In this document: in pieces, positions 8,312-17,874 of the stretch
Position numbering within the stretch: position 1 is the first letter of the stretch
Layout: the number at the start of each line of letters is the position of its first letter
Source of the DNA: Holophagales bacterium UBA5704
GTDB lineage: Bacteria > Acidobacteriota > Thermoanaerobaculia > Multivoradales > UBA5704
Direction: 5' to 3'
Assembly (NCBI GenBank): GCA_002420005.1
Contig: DIHE01000038.1
Coordinates: forward strand, 1-64,000
Length of the DNA: 64,000 bases
Made by a program: the position numbers and the translations under genes
The notes under the pieces: generated by a model
Told to the model about the DNA's origin: nothing
The model's database searches: none
Seen by the model: only the letters and a program-made list of their open reading frames with translations

Positions 8312-9345
8312 CCGCGCCCCTCTCTCGTGGTCTGCGCGGCTACCTGCGGCGCCGGCCGGTCCCCGAGGGCATCCGCATCACCACGGTGGGCCTGTGGTTC
8401 GTCCTCCTCTCCATCCTGGTGGCGATCGCCGCCACCAACACGGGCAACAACGCGCTCTACACCGTCCTCGCCTCGATGTTCGCCGCGCTCATCGTCTCCG
8501 GTGTCCTGTCGCGCGAGAACGTGCGCGGCCTGGAGGTGGCGCTCGAGCCGCCCGGCGAGCTGTTCGCCAACCGGCCGTTCTCCCTCGGCTTCACCCTGCG
8601 CAACCGGGGGCGCGTCTTCTCCCGCTGGTTCCTCCTGTTCACCGTCGCGCGGTCGGCACAGCCGTTCCTCGTCCCCCACCTGCCGCGGCGGGGCGGCAGC
8701 GTGGGCCGGCTCGAAATGATGCTGGGCACGCGGGGGCTCCACAGCCTCCCCCATGCCCACGTCTCCAGCCTCTTCCCGTTCGGCTTCTTCCGCAAGGGGG
8801 TGCGCTATCCGGTGGACCTGGAGCTCCTGGTGTTTCCGGAGATCTTCCCGGCCGCCGGGGGCGAGCTGGAGGACGTCAACCGCTCCGGCGAGGAGCTGAG
8901 CCGCCGCGCCGGCCAGGGGCATGGGTTGTATGCGCTGCGCCAGTACCGCCCGGGCGACGACCCGCGGGGCATCCACTGGAAGCAGACGGCGCGCACCGGG
9001 GCGATGGTCTACATGGAGCGCGAGGCCGAGCACAGCCGCCGTCTGTCCATCCTGTTCGACAACGCCGTCGGTGTGCTGAGCGAGGAGGCGAAGCCCCGCT
9101 TCGAGAGGCTGGTGAGCGAAGCCGCCACCACCGCGCTCGACCATCTCGCCCGCGGCTATGAGGTGGAGCTGGTGACCCGCGGCCGGGCGCTGGGATTCGC
9201 CACCGGCTCCCGCCAGCGGCTGGCGATTCTGGAGGCGCTCGCCCTGGTGCAGCCCGAGCCGCGGCGCGCCGACCCCCTGCTCTCCAGCGACCCGCGGGCG
9301 CCCCAGCTGCGGGTCCACCTCGAAGCGGAGGCCGCCCCCTCATGA
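8308..9345 (+). CDS. DUF58 domain membrane protein
   Basis: 345 residues from GTG 8308, which overlaps the moxR stop. Two hydrophobic helices lie near residues 27-65 (LWFVLLSILVAIAA and ALYTVLASMFAALIVSGVL). The DUF58 signature YRPGDDPRGIHWKQTARTG is at about residues 212-230. DUF58 proteins are the usual partners of MoxR ATPases and resemble VWA-domain proteins, probably acting at the membrane. The stop overlaps the ATG of the transglutaminase gene by 4 bp, so the three genes are translationally coupled. Confidence 0.93.
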   Translation: MTAPLSRGLRGYLRRRPVPEGIRITTVGLWFVLLSILVAIAATNTGNNALYTVLASMFAALIVSGVLSRENVRGLEVALEPPGELFANRPFSLGFTLRNRGRVFSRWFLLFTVARSAQPFLVPHLPRRGGSVGRLEMMLGTRGLHSLPHAHVSSLFPFGFFRKGVRYPVDLELLVFPEIFPAAGGELEDVNRSGEELSRRAGQGHGLYALRQYRPGDDPRGIHWKQTARTGAMVYMEREAEHSRRLSILFDNAVGVLSEEAKPRFERLVSEAATTALDHLARGYEVELVTRGRALGFATGSRQRLAILEALALVQPEPRRADPLLSSDPRAPQLRVHLEAEAAPS

Positions 9346-11432
9346 CCTTCGGGCGGCAGAAGCGGCTCCTCCTGGGCTGGCTGGCGTTTCTCGCGCCCCT
9401 TCCCCTCCCGTTCAATGACGTGGTGCGCTGGCCGCTGCTCGCGCTCTATCTCGCCGGCGTCCTCTTCTTCCTGCGCCGGGCCGCCCAGGACCCGCCGGGC
9501 TGGCTGCCGAACTGGGGGATGAACGTCCTCGGGCTGCTCTACGTCCCCTTCTTCTTTTTCGACCTGTACACCTTCTCCGGCGGCCGGCTGGTCCAGGCGG
9601 TCCTCCATCTCGGCCTGTTCACCCTGGTGGTCAAGCTGTACGCCCTGGTCCGCGAGCGGGACAAGTGGCAGGCGGCGCTGGGTATCTTCTTCCTCTTCCT
9701 GGCCGCCATGGGCACCAGCGTGCATCCGGCGATCGTTCTGTACCTGATCGCCTTCCTGGTCCTCGCGCTGCTCCTGCTCACCCGCTTCGCCTTCCTGCAC
9801 GTCCTCGCCGGCTTCGGCCGGGAAGATCCGGCGCTCGCCGGGCTTCCGCTGCGCGGCTTCCTGACCCTGGCGACCGTGCTCACCCTGCTCCTGGCGGTGC
9901 CGCTCTTCGTGCTCCTGCCGCGCGTGCGCTCCCCCTACATCGTCGGGCGCGGCGTAGGGACGGGCACCCAGATCGAGGCCTCCGGCTTTTCCGACGAAGT
10001 GACCCTCGATTCGATCGGCCTCATCCGCAACAGCCGCGAGGTCGCCCTGCGCCTCCAGACGGAGACGCCGCTCGATCCCGACCGCGAGATCCGGTTCAAG
10101 GCCGCCACCTACGACGCCTATCAGGGCGGAACATGGCGGCGCTCCCCGGTCTCCACCGTCCTCCACCGCAGCGTCGGGGCGCGCTTCTGGCTGCGCAAAG
10201 AGACGCCCCGGCGCTGGGCGACCATCTATCTCCAGCCCCTGCGCACGCGCAGCCTGCCGCTGCCGGTCGACACGGTGGTCGTCGAGCCGGGCGTCACCTC
10301 GCTCGACCGGGATGGCGGCGGCGCGCTCGCCTTCACCGTGGCCCCCCTGGAGATCCGGCAATACCGCGTCGGCATGATCGACCGGCCGGTGCTGATCGGC
10401 GACGTGCCGCGCCCGGCGGGCGCGCCGGGCCGCCCGGAGCCGTCGCTCGACCCGGACGGCGTGACGCCGCGCATCGCCGCCCTCGCCCGCGAGGTGATGG
10501 GCACGGGGACCAATACCGAGCGGGCGCGCCGGCTCGAAACGCACCTGATGCAGAGCTACACCTACACCCTCGACTTCCGGGGGCGCAGCGCAGCCAACCC
10601 GATCGAGGCCTTCCTCTTCGACTACAAGAGCGGCCAGTGCGAGTATTTCGCTTCCTCCATGGTCTTGATGCTGCGCTCGCAGGGGATCCCGGCGCGGCTG
10701 GTGACCGGCTTCCTCGGCGGCGAGCCCAATCCCTTCGAGGGCTACTTCGTGGTGCGCGAGAGCAACGCCCACGCCTGGGTCGAAGCCTGGCTGCCGGGCG
10801 AAGGGTGGCGGACGTTCGATCCGACGCCGCCGGCCGGCCGGCCCGGTGAGGGCGAGGAAGGGTTCCTCCTGCTCTCGCGCCAGGCGTGGGACTACCTGCA
10901 GTTTCGCTGGGACCGCTACGTCCTGACCTACGGCGTGGGAGATCAGATCCGCATCTTCGGCAGTCTGCGGGACCTCTGGGCCGACTTCTGGCGGCGGTTC
11001 GACCGCGGCGGCCCGTCCGCACCCAAGAGCACGGAGGCCCCGGCGCCACCCGCACCCGGAGAGACGGCCGGGCCGCAGCCGGCCTCCGAGCCGCTCCGGT
11101 TGACGGTCCCGGTGACCCTCGGGCTGGTTCTCCTGGCGGCCCTGGCCGTCGTTGTCTACCTGCGCCTGCGGCCGCCGTTCACCGCCACCACCGCCTACCG
11201 GCGCCTGCGCCGCCGGCTCGGCCGCGGCGGGCCGATCCCGGAGTCCGTCCCGCCGCTGCGCCTCGGTGAGGAAGCCGCCGCCCGCTTCCCCGCCGCCGCA
11301 GAGCCCCTCGGCCGGGTGATCGGCTTCTACCTGCGCGAGAGCTTCGGCGGCGAAGAGCTGGCGACCGACGAGATCGAAGCGCTCAAGCGCGCTCTCGACG
11401 AGGCGGAGCGGGGGCTGCGCAAAACGGGGTAG
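9342..11432 (+). CDS. TgpA-like membrane transglutaminase (DUF3488-transglutaminase-DUF4129)
   Basis: 696 residues. About six N-terminal TM helices (residues ~8-190), a long periplasmic region, then a transglutaminase core with the Cys-His-Asp triad visible: GQCEYFASSM (Cys ~432), ESNAHAWVEAW (His ~476) and RTFDPTPP (Asp ~492). One further TM helix follows near residue 590 (VTLGLVLLAALAVVVYL) with a cytoplasmic DUF4129-like tail. This is the architecture of Pseudomonas TgpA. The reaction may be protein cross-linking or peptide hydrolysis; the substrate is unknown. It is the last gene of the moxR-DUF58 operon. Confidence 0.93.
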   Translation: MTFGRQKRLLLGWLAFLAPLPLPFNDVVRWPLLALYLAGVLFFLRRAAQDPPGWLPNWGMNVLGLLYVPFFFFDLYTFSGGRLVQAVLHLGLFTLVVKLYALVRERDKWQAALGIFFLFLAAMGTSVHPAIVLYLIAFLVLALLLLTRFAFLHVLAGFGREDPALAGLPLRGFLTLATVLTLLLAVPLFVLLPRVRSPYIVGRGVGTGTQIEASGFSDEVTLDSIGLIRNSREVALRLQTETPLDPDREIRFKAATYDAYQGGTWRRSPVSTVLHRSVGARFWLRKETPRRWATIYLQPLRTRSLPLPVDTVVVEPGVTSLDRDGGGALAFTVAPLEIRQYRVGMIDRPVLIGDVPRPAGAPGRPEPSLDPDGVTPRIAALAREVMGTGTNTERARRLETHLMQSYTYTLDFRGRSAANPIEAFLFDYKSGQCEYFASSMVLMLRSQGIPARLVTGFLGGEPNPFEGYFVVRESNAHAWVEAWLPGEGWRTFDPTPPAGRPGEGEEGFLLLSRQAWDYLQFRWDRYVLTYGVGDQIRIFGSLRDLWADFWRRFDRGGPSAPKSTEAPAPPAPGETAGPQPASEPLRLTVPVTLGLVLLAALAVVVYLRLRPPFTATTAYRRLRRRLGRGGPIPESVPPLRLGEEAAARFPAAAEPLGRVIGFYLRESFGGEELATDEIEALKRALDEAERGLRKTG

Positions 11433-11469
11433 GCCACTGAGGTGGATGCTGTGCGGGAGGCTGGACTGA

Positions 11470-12804
11470 CTACCGCAGCCCCGACGGCAGCCGGGGCGAC
11501 GACAGAAGATCCACGAAGACAGCCCAGCGCCTGGCGGGCTGGTCCGGGGTGCCTCCCTGGCGCTCGACGTAGTCCTTCACCAGGTCCTGGCCCCAGTTGT
11601 AGTTGATGACGTAGCTCCGGTAGCGCTCGATGAAGCGGACGCGCTGGTCGGCCCGGTCGCGGGCGTAGAGGTTGTACTGCACCAGCCAGTCGACCGCCTG
11701 CTCGCGGGGGATGGTGCCGTCCAGGTAGCGCCGGGCGGCCTCGTTGCCGGCATAGCCGAGCTGCTGCGCCAGGCCCTGGACGGTGTAGTACTGCTCCGCC
11801 CGGGCGGGATCGAGGCCGGCGAGCGGGAACAGCGTCTCCCTCTCGTAGGCCACCCGCTCGGGTCCCGGAAAGGCGACCTCGATGCCGAAGTTGGCCGTTC
11901 CCTCGGCGATCAGCGACTGCGGGCTGAACAGGGGGTAGACGGAGAATTCGGGCCAGCCGCGCTCGCGGGTCAGGTGCTTTTCGAGCAGCGCGTTGTAGAC
12001 GTGGTGCCCCGGGTAGCCCTCGTGGCAGGCCAGGTCGACCGCGCGGTCGATGAAGATCGGCAGGTCGGTGTTGACCTGGATGACGCTGCGGTAGCTCCCC
12101 TGGTACCAGTTGTAGCCGCTCCACGGCTTATCGGTCACGTACTCGACGACGAAGCTCTCTTCCGCCGGCAGGTCGACGTGGGGCGCCGTCCGCTTGCGGC
12201 ATTCGCCGATGGCGGCCTGGAAGACTGTATCGAGCCGGTCGCGCGGGATGACGAAGTCCTGGCGGTAGCGTTCGAGCCGCTCGGCGACGGAGCCGTCGCC
12301 GGGCAGCAGCGCGTCGAGCCGGTCGAGGATCTGCTGGAAGTGCGGCTCGTCGTAGTGGGGGGCGACCGCGTCGTACAGCGCCTTCGACTCCTCGTCGAAC
12401 GTCATCTTGGCGCCGGCCAGCAGGTCGATGCGGGAGATCAGCGACCGGAGCTGACGGTCGAGGTACTCGCGCCGCAACCGGAGGTTGCCCGCCTCGGGGC
12501 CGGTCGTTCCCGCCGGCTGGGACGTCAAGGAGGCCAGGACGGCCTCCGCTTCGGCGCGAACCTCGGCGAGCGGGCGCTTGCCCCGGGCCTCGGCCTCCGT
12601 ACGCCATTCCGGCGGCCCGTAGAAGGCATCGACGTAGTCGGCGTCGTGCTGCCCGACGCCCAGGACGAGCTTCACGTAGGAGGTGGCGATCTGGTTCATG
12701 GCGGCCGGCTCCTCGGGTCGGGGGGAAGGTGTGGGCGCCGTGGCGCAGCCGGAGAGCAGGCCCGCGCAGGTGAGGAGAGCGAAGAACGGCTTCGTCGCGA
12801 TCAT
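11470..12804 (-). CDS. DUF885 family lipoprotein, probable metallopeptidase
   Basis: 444 residues from ATG 12804. The N terminus MIATKPFFALLTCAGLLSGC is a lipoprotein signal with lipobox LSGC, so it is probably membrane-anchored outside the cytoplasm. The DUF885 hallmark HEGYPGHH is at about residues 261-268, followed by EGTANFGIEVAFPGPE, giving the His/Glu metal-ligand pattern of this family. DUF885 proteins are distant relatives of zinc peptidases, but function is poorly established. A longer in-frame reading upstream would run into the divergent glycosyltransferase and would lose the signal peptide. Confidence 0.88.
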   Translation of the reverse strand: MIATKPFFALLTCAGLLSGCATAPTPSPRPEEPAAMNQIATSYVKLVLGVGQHDADYVDAFYGPPEWRTEAEARGKRPLAEVRAEAEAVLASLTSQPAGTTGPEAGNLRLRREYLDRQLRSLISRIDLLAGAKMTFDEESKALYDAVAPHYDEPHFQQILDRLDALLPGDGSVAERLERYRQDFVIPRDRLDTVFQAAIGECRKRTAPHVDLPAEESFVVEYVTDKPWSGYNWYQGSYRSVIQVNTDLPIFIDRAVDLACHEGYPGHHVYNALLEKHLTRERGWPEFSVYPLFSPQSLIAEGTANFGIEVAFPGPERVAYERETLFPLAGLDPARAEQYYTVQGLAQQLGYAGNEAARRYLDGTIPREQAVDWLVQYNLYARDRADQRVRFIERYRSYVINYNWGQDLVKDYVERQGGTPDQPARRWAVFVDLLSSPRLPSGLR

Positions 12805-12856
12805 GGCCGGCGAGCTTAGCACGCGACCCCGGAGGGGCCGGCGCGTAGAATCGGGC

Positions 12857-14413
12857 ATGGCCGCTTCCACCCCCCTTCCGTCCTCGCCGTCCACCGCCCG
12901 GCGTGATGCGGCGTTTCTCGGCATTCCCGCCCTTCTCTCGATCCTCCTGCACCTTCCCTTCCTCGCGCGCTACGGCTGGTTCCGCGATGAGCTCTATTAC
13001 GTCGTCTGCGGCCTCCATCCGGCGTTCGGGTATGTCGACCATCCGCCGCTCGTGGCCTGGATCGCCCGCGTGGCCTGGACGCTCTCCGGTGAGTCGCACC
13101 TGGCGTTGCGTTTCCTGGCGGTGCTGGCCGGTGCGGCGGTGATCGTTCTCACCGGTTGGCTGGCGCGGGAGATGGGGGGCGGTCTGCTCGCCCAGGGGCT
13201 GGCGGCGCTCTGTGCGCTCGGCGCACCGGTCTACCTGTTTCTGTTCCACACCTTCTCGATGAACCCGTTCGACGTCCTGTTCTGGACGCTCGGCGCGCTG
13301 GTGGTGGCCCGCATCGCGCGGACGGGGGACGGCCGGCTCTGGCTCCCGTTCGGTTTGATCACCGGGCTCGGCCTGCTCAACAAGCACAGCATCTTGTTCT
13401 TCGGGTTCGGCGTGGTGGTGGGGCTTCTGCTCACGCCGGAGCGTCGGCACCTGCGCGAGCGGTGGATCTGGATCGGCGGGGGAATCGCCGCGCTTCTGGC
13501 CCTCCCGCACGTTCTCTGGCAGGTCCAGAACGGTTGGCCGACCGCGGAGTTCATCCACAACGCGACCGCCTACAAGAACGTGGCGCTTGCGCCGCTCGAC
13601 TTCCTGACCGAGCAGCTGACGCAGATGAATCCGTTCAGCGCTCCGGTGTGGCTGGCGGGACTGGGGTGGCTATTGCTGGGGCGCGGCGGGAAGCCGTTCC
13701 GGTTGCTCGGCTGGATGTACGTGGCCGTGCTCGCGGTCCTCCTGGTGCAAAGCTCCAAGGCCTATTATCTGGCTCCGGCTTATCCGGTTCTGTTCGCCGC
13801 GGGCGGGGCGGCTTGGGAAGGTGGGCTCGCGCGCCTCCGGCGGACCTGGCTCCGCCCGGCCTTCGCCGGCCTCCTGCTGGTGGCTGTGCTCGTCGGCGGT
13901 GCGATCGGTGCACCGTTGGTCGTGCCGATCCTGCCGGTTCCGGACCTCCTTCGCTATCAGAAGGCGCTGGGTGTCGAGCCGGGCTCCGGCGAGAGAAAAG
14001 AGATCGGCGACCTGCCGCAGCATTTTGCCGACATGCACGGCTGGCCCGAGATGGTGGCCGAGGTGGCGCGGGTCTACCGATCCCTGTCGCCCGCGGACCA
14101 GGCCAAGGCCGGCATCCATGCCCAGAATTACGGCGAGGCCGGCGCGATCGACGTCCTCGGCCGCCAGGAGGGGCTGCCTCCCGCATCGAGCGGCCACAAC
14201 AACTACTTCCTCTGGGGACCGCACGCCTCGGGCGAGGTGATGATCGTTCTGGGCGGTGACGAAGAGGACAACCGCCGCGCCTGTCCGCGTCTCGAACGGG
14301 CGGGGACGACGCACTGCGATCACTGCATGCCCTATGAAGACGGGTTGCCGGTGTGGATCTGCCGGGACGTGGACGTCGAGGCGACCTGGCCGCGATTGAA
14401 AGAGTACATCTAG
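12857..14413 (+). CDS. GT-C (PMT/ArnT-like, family 39) membrane glycosyltransferase
   Basis: 518 residues with roughly ten hydrophobic helices. The N-terminal loop has YGWFRDELYYVVCGLHPAFGYVDHPPLVAW (residues ~38-68), with the paired acidic residues (RDE, VDHPP) expected for metal and lipid-phosphate-sugar binding in GT-C enzymes. The C-terminal ~150 residues form a soluble domain with several Cys (CPRLE, HCDHCMPYE). It should transfer a sugar from a polyprenyl-phosphate donor to a lipid or protein acceptor outside the membrane. The acceptor is unknown. ATG 12857 lies only 52 bp from the divergent DUF885 start. Confidence 0.87.
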   Translation: MAASTPLPSSPSTARRDAAFLGIPALLSILLHLPFLARYGWFRDELYYVVCGLHPAFGYVDHPPLVAWIARVAWTLSGESHLALRFLAVLAGAAVIVLTGWLAREMGGGLLAQGLAALCALGAPVYLFLFHTFSMNPFDVLFWTLGALVVARIARTGDGRLWLPFGLITGLGLLNKHSILFFGFGVVVGLLLTPERRHLRERWIWIGGGIAALLALPHVLWQVQNGWPTAEFIHNATAYKNVALAPLDFLTEQLTQMNPFSAPVWLAGLGWLLLGRGGKPFRLLGWMYVAVLAVLLVQSSKAYYLAPAYPVLFAAGGAAWEGGLARLRRTWLRPAFAGLLLVAVLVGGAIGAPLVVPILPVPDLLRYQKALGVEPGSGERKEIGDLPQHFADMHGWPEMVAEVARVYRSLSPADQAKAGIHAQNYGEAGAIDVLGRQEGLPPASSGHNNYFLWGPHASGEVMIVLGGDEEDNRRACPRLERAGTTHCDHCMPYEDGLPVWICRDVDVEATWPRLKEYI

Positions 14414-14491
14414 CCCACGCGCCGCCGACAATCGGTACACTCTCGATCGGCCCGTGCCGGATGGACCGCATGGGTGTCGAGAGGAGGCGCG

Positions 14492-15478
14492 ATGCAGATC
14501 GGCATGATCGGTCTCGGCCGGATGGGCGGCAACATGGTCCGGCGGCTCATGGAAGGGGGCCATGAGTGCGTGGTGTGGGATCTGAACCCCGCGGCTGTGC
14601 AAGGGCTGGCCGGTGAAGGAGCGATCGGCGCGGCGACGCTCGCGGACCTCGTGGCGCGTCTGGCGCCGCCGCGGGCGGTGTGGATCATGGTGCCGGCCGG
14701 CCCGCCGACGGAAGGCATGGTCCGCTCGGTGGGCGAGCTCCTCGCCGCGGGGGACGCGGTGATCGACGGCGGCAATTCTCATTTCAAAGACGACGTGCGC
14801 CGCGCGCGGGAGCTGGCGGCGCGGCAGGTCCACTACGTCGACGCCGGGACGAGCGGTGGCGTGTGGGGACGCGAGCGGGGGTATTGCCTGATGATCGGCG
14901 GTGACCGGGACATCGTGCAACGCCTCGATCCGATCTGGAAGACGCTCGCTCCGGGACGCGGCGACATTCCCGCGACCCCGGGGCGTCCGGCGGAGCGCGG
15001 CGGCACGGCGGAGCTCGGTTATCTGCATTGCGGCCCGGCCGGTGCGGGCCATTTCGTCAAGATGGTCCACAACGGCATCGAGTATGGATTGATGCAGGCC
15101 TACGCCGAAGGGCTCGACGTGCTGCGCGGCGCGACGTCCGAAGAGCTGCCGGCGGAGCACCGGTTCGCGTTCGATCTCGCCGAGATCACCGAGGTGTGGC
15201 GGCGCGGCAGCGTGATCTCGTCGTGGCTGCTCGATCTCACCGCGAGCGCGCTCGCGGAAAGCCCCGAGCTTCAGGAGTACTCGGGCTTCGTCCAGGATTC
15301 CGGCGAAGGGCGCTGGACGGTGGAGACGGCGATCGAAGAAGCGGTGCCGGCTCCGGTGTTGTCCGCTTCTCTCTTCGCGCGCTTCCGTTCGCGACGCACC
15401 CAGAGCTTCGCCGACAAAGTGCTCTCCGCCATGCGTCACAAATTTGGCGGCCACCGCGAGCCGCCCAAAGCCGGATGA
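14492..15478 (+). CDS. gnd: 6-phosphogluconate dehydrogenase (decarboxylating), short bacterial form
   Basis: 328 residues. N-terminal Rossmann motif GMIGLGRMGGNM, then IDGGNSHFKDD, the substrate-binding GTSGGVWG near residues 116-123 and CGPAGAGHFVKMVHNGIEYG with the catalytic Lys/His/Asn. It oxidises and decarboxylates 6-phosphogluconate to ribulose 5-phosphate with NAD(P)+. The ~330-residue length is that of the YqeC/GndA-like class, shorter than E. coli Gnd. GGAGG precedes ATG 14492. First gene of an oxidative pentose-phosphate operon with zwf and pgl. Confidence 0.96.
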   Translation: MQIGMIGLGRMGGNMVRRLMEGGHECVVWDLNPAAVQGLAGEGAIGAATLADLVARLAPPRAVWIMVPAGPPTEGMVRSVGELLAAGDAVIDGGNSHFKDDVRRARELAARQVHYVDAGTSGGVWGRERGYCLMIGGDRDIVQRLDPIWKTLAPGRGDIPATPGRPAERGGTAELGYLHCGPAGAGHFVKMVHNGIEYGLMQAYAEGLDVLRGATSEELPAEHRFAFDLAEITEVWRRGSVISSWLLDLTASALAESPELQEYSGFVQDSGEGRWTVETAIEEAVPAPVLSASLFARFRSRRTQSFADKVLSAMRHKFGGHREPPKAG

Positions 15479-15492
15479 GCCGAGGTGAGATC

Positions 15493-17022
15493 ATGACCGG
15501 CGAGAAATCTACCGAGCCCCTCGAAGCGCCGCCCTTGCAACCGGCGCCCCCCTGCACCCTGGTCATCTTCGGCGCCACCGGAGACCTGACCAAACGCAAG
15601 CTCTTCCCCGCGCTGTACAACCTGGCGAGCGCATCGCTTCTCCCCGCGGAGCTCGCGGTCGTCGGCGTCGGCCGCTATGAGATGTCGAGCGAGGCGCTGC
15701 GGGAACGCCTGAAGGCCGATCTCGAATCCTTCGCGACCGGCACGCCCGACGCGGCGCGCTCCGCCTGGTTGCTCGAGCGGCTGTCCTATGTCGGCGGCGA
15801 GATCGGCGACGGCGCCACCTATGTGCGCTTGCGCGAGGCGTTGGATCGCGTCGAGGCGGAGCGCGGTACACGCGGCAACGTGCTGTTCTATCTGGCGATC
15901 CCGCCCGACCTCTTCGACGACACGATCCATCACCTGGCGGCGGCGGGCCTGATCGAAGAAACCGGGCGCTGGCGCCGGGTGGTGATCGAAAAGCCGTTCG
16001 GGCACGATCTGGACTCCGCCCGAGAGCTCAACCGCCAGATCCTCGAGGTGCTGCGCGAGCAGCAGATCTACCGCATCGACCACTACCTGGGCAAGGAGAC
16101 GGTCCAGAACATCATGGCCTTCCGCTTTGCCAACGGCATCTTCGAGCCGATCTGGAACCGCCGCTATATCGACCACGTCCAGATCACCGTCGCCGAGACG
16201 GTCGGCGTTGAGCAGCGCGGGGACTACTATGAGAAGTCCGGTGCCTTGCGCGACATGGTGCAGAACCACATGTTCCAGCTCCTCGCGTTCACCGCCATGG
16301 AGCCGCCGATCTCGTTCGCCGCCGATGTCGTGCGCGACGAGCGGGTGAAGGTGCTCTATGCCGTGCGCCCGCTGTCGCACGAGGACGTGCTGCATCAGAC
16401 GGTGCGCGGCCAATATGGGCCGGGGCTGATCGACGGCCATGAGGTGCCCGGGTACCGCGCCGAGAAAAACGTCGCGCCGGCCTCGGCCGTCGAGACGTTC
16501 GCCGCGCTCAAACTGTACGTGGACAACTGGCGCTGGGCGGACGTGCCGTTCTATCTGCGCACCGGCAAACGCCTGCCGCGGCGGGTGACCGAGATCGCGA
16601 TCCAGTTCAAACGGGCGCCGTTCCAGCTCTTCCGCGGCACGGCGGTGGAGCACCTGTCGTCCAATCTGCTGGTGCTGCACATCCAGCCGGACGAAGGGAT
16701 CACGCTGCACTTTCAAGCGAAGGTGCCGGGTCCGGACATGCACCTCGGCAAGGTGAAGATGAGCTTCGCGTATGCCGATGCCTTCGGCCAGCGGCCGAGC
16801 ACCGGCTATGAGACGCTGCTCTACGATGCGATGACCGGTGACTCGACGTTGTTCCATCGCAGCGACATGGTGGAAGCCGGTTGGAGCGTCGTGGCGCCGA
16901 TCCTGGACGTGTGGCAGGCCCTGACGCCGCGCGACTTTCCGAGCTACGCCGCAAGCACGTGGGGACCGGCGGCGGCCGACGAGCTGCTGCAGAAAGACGG
17001 CCGGCGATGGCGGACGCTCTGA
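15493..17022 (+). CDS. zwf: Glucose-6-phosphate 1-dehydrogenase
   Basis: 509 residues, normal for the enzyme. FGATGDLTKRKLFPALYNL near residues 25-43 binds NADP+; EKPFGHDLDSAREL and the active-site RIDHYLGKE near 194-202 are intact. It oxidises glucose 6-phosphate to 6-phosphogluconolactone. ATG 15493 is chosen because GAGGTGA lies 5-6 bases upstream; an alternative ATG at 15475 overlaps the gnd stop. Its 3' end overlaps pgl by 16 bp, so the three steps of the oxidative branch are encoded together. Confidence 0.98.
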   Translation: MTGEKSTEPLEAPPLQPAPPCTLVIFGATGDLTKRKLFPALYNLASASLLPAELAVVGVGRYEMSSEALRERLKADLESFATGTPDAARSAWLLERLSYVGGEIGDGATYVRLREALDRVEAERGTRGNVLFYLAIPPDLFDDTIHHLAAAGLIEETGRWRRVVIEKPFGHDLDSARELNRQILEVLREQQIYRIDHYLGKETVQNIMAFRFANGIFEPIWNRRYIDHVQITVAETVGVEQRGDYYEKSGALRDMVQNHMFQLLAFTAMEPPISFAADVVRDERVKVLYAVRPLSHEDVLHQTVRGQYGPGLIDGHEVPGYRAEKNVAPASAVETFAALKLYVDNWRWADVPFYLRTGKRLPRRVTEIAIQFKRAPFQLFRGTAVEHLSSNLLVLHIQPDEGITLHFQAKVPGPDMHLGKVKMSFAYADAFGQRPSTGYETLLYDAMTGDSTLFHRSDMVEAGWSVVAPILDVWQALTPRDFPSYAASTWGPAAADELLQKDGRRWRTL

Positions 17023-17771
17023 TCAGAGTGCGCGTCTTCGCGGACGGCGCGGAGCTTGCGCACGCCGCGGCAGAAGAATTCGTCCACCGGGTGGCGGAGG
17101 CCGTGAGGTTGCGAGGACGGGCCGCCGTTGCGCTGTCCGGAGGCTCGACGCCACGCCGGTTGTTCTCTCTGCTCGCCGATCCTGCGGCGGCCTTCCGGGA
17201 TCGCATCGACTGGCGGGCGTTGCATTTCTTCTGGACCGACGAGCGCCACGTGCCCCCCGATCATCCGGAGAGCAACTTCCGGATGGCGCGTGGGACCCTC
17301 CTCGACACGGCGCCCGTTCCACTCCAGAACGTCCATCGCATCCGGGGGGAGGAAAGCGCGGCGTCGCGCGCCGCGGCGCTCTACGAGGAAGAGCTGCGCG
17401 CGTTCTTCGCAGGAGATCCGCGCTTCGATCTCGTGCTGCTCGGTCTGGGCGCGGATGCCCATACGGCTTCGCTGTTTCCGGGTACGGAAGCGGTGCGCGA
17501 GAGGACGCGATGGGTCGCCGCGCCGTGGGTCGGGAAGCTCGAAAGTTTTCGCATCACGCTGACGCCGGCTGTGCTCGAATGCGCACGGGCGTTGCTTTTT
17601 CTCGTGCAGGGGGCCGACAAGGCCGAGGCGCTTCGCGCGGTGCTGGAAGGAGAGATCGATCCCGATCGTCGGCCGGCGCAGGGCATTCGGGCGCTGGACG
17701 GCGAGACCTTGTGGTGGGTGGATGCCGTGGCGGCCGGCGGCCTGGAAAAGCATCGAGCGACCAACCGGTAA
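17007..17771 (+). CDS. pgl: 6-phosphogluconolactonase
   Basis: 254 residues. ALSGGSTPRRLFSLL near residues 40-54, FFWTDERHVPPDHPESNFRMAR near 76-97, and FDLVLLGLGADAHTASLFPG near 143-162 are the three conserved blocks of the bacterial Pgl family. It hydrolyses 6-phosphogluconolactone, linking Zwf and Gnd. The start lies inside the end of zwf, so translation is probably coupled. Confidence 0.97.
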   Translation: MADALIRVRVFADGAELAHAAAEEFVHRVAEAVRLRGRAAVALSGGSTPRRLFSLLADPAAAFRDRIDWRALHFFWTDERHVPPDHPESNFRMARGTLLDTAPVPLQNVHRIRGEESAASRAAALYEEELRAFFAGDPRFDLVLLGLGADAHTASLFPGTEAVRERTRWVAAPWVGKLESFRITLTPAVLECARALLFLVQGADKAEALRAVLEGEIDPDRRPAQGIRALDGETLWWVDAVAAGGLEKHRATNR

Positions 17772-17797
17772 AGTCCAGACCGCCACTTCAAGGTTGT

Positions 17798-17847
17798 GGC
17801 CGCGAGACGCTCTCCCGCAAAACCAGGCCGGGCGGGGTCTCGCGGCC
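17798..17847. terminator. 11-bp perfect inverted repeat between convergent genes
   Basis: GGCCGCGAGAC (17798-17808) and its perfect complement GTCTCGCGGCC (17837-17847) flank a 28-nt loop between the ends of pgl and the histone-like gene. The symmetric position suggests transcription termination from both sides, though no T-tract follows on either strand. Confidence 0.45.
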
Positions 17848-17874
17848 CCCTTGTGGGCGAGGGCCGCGCGCCTG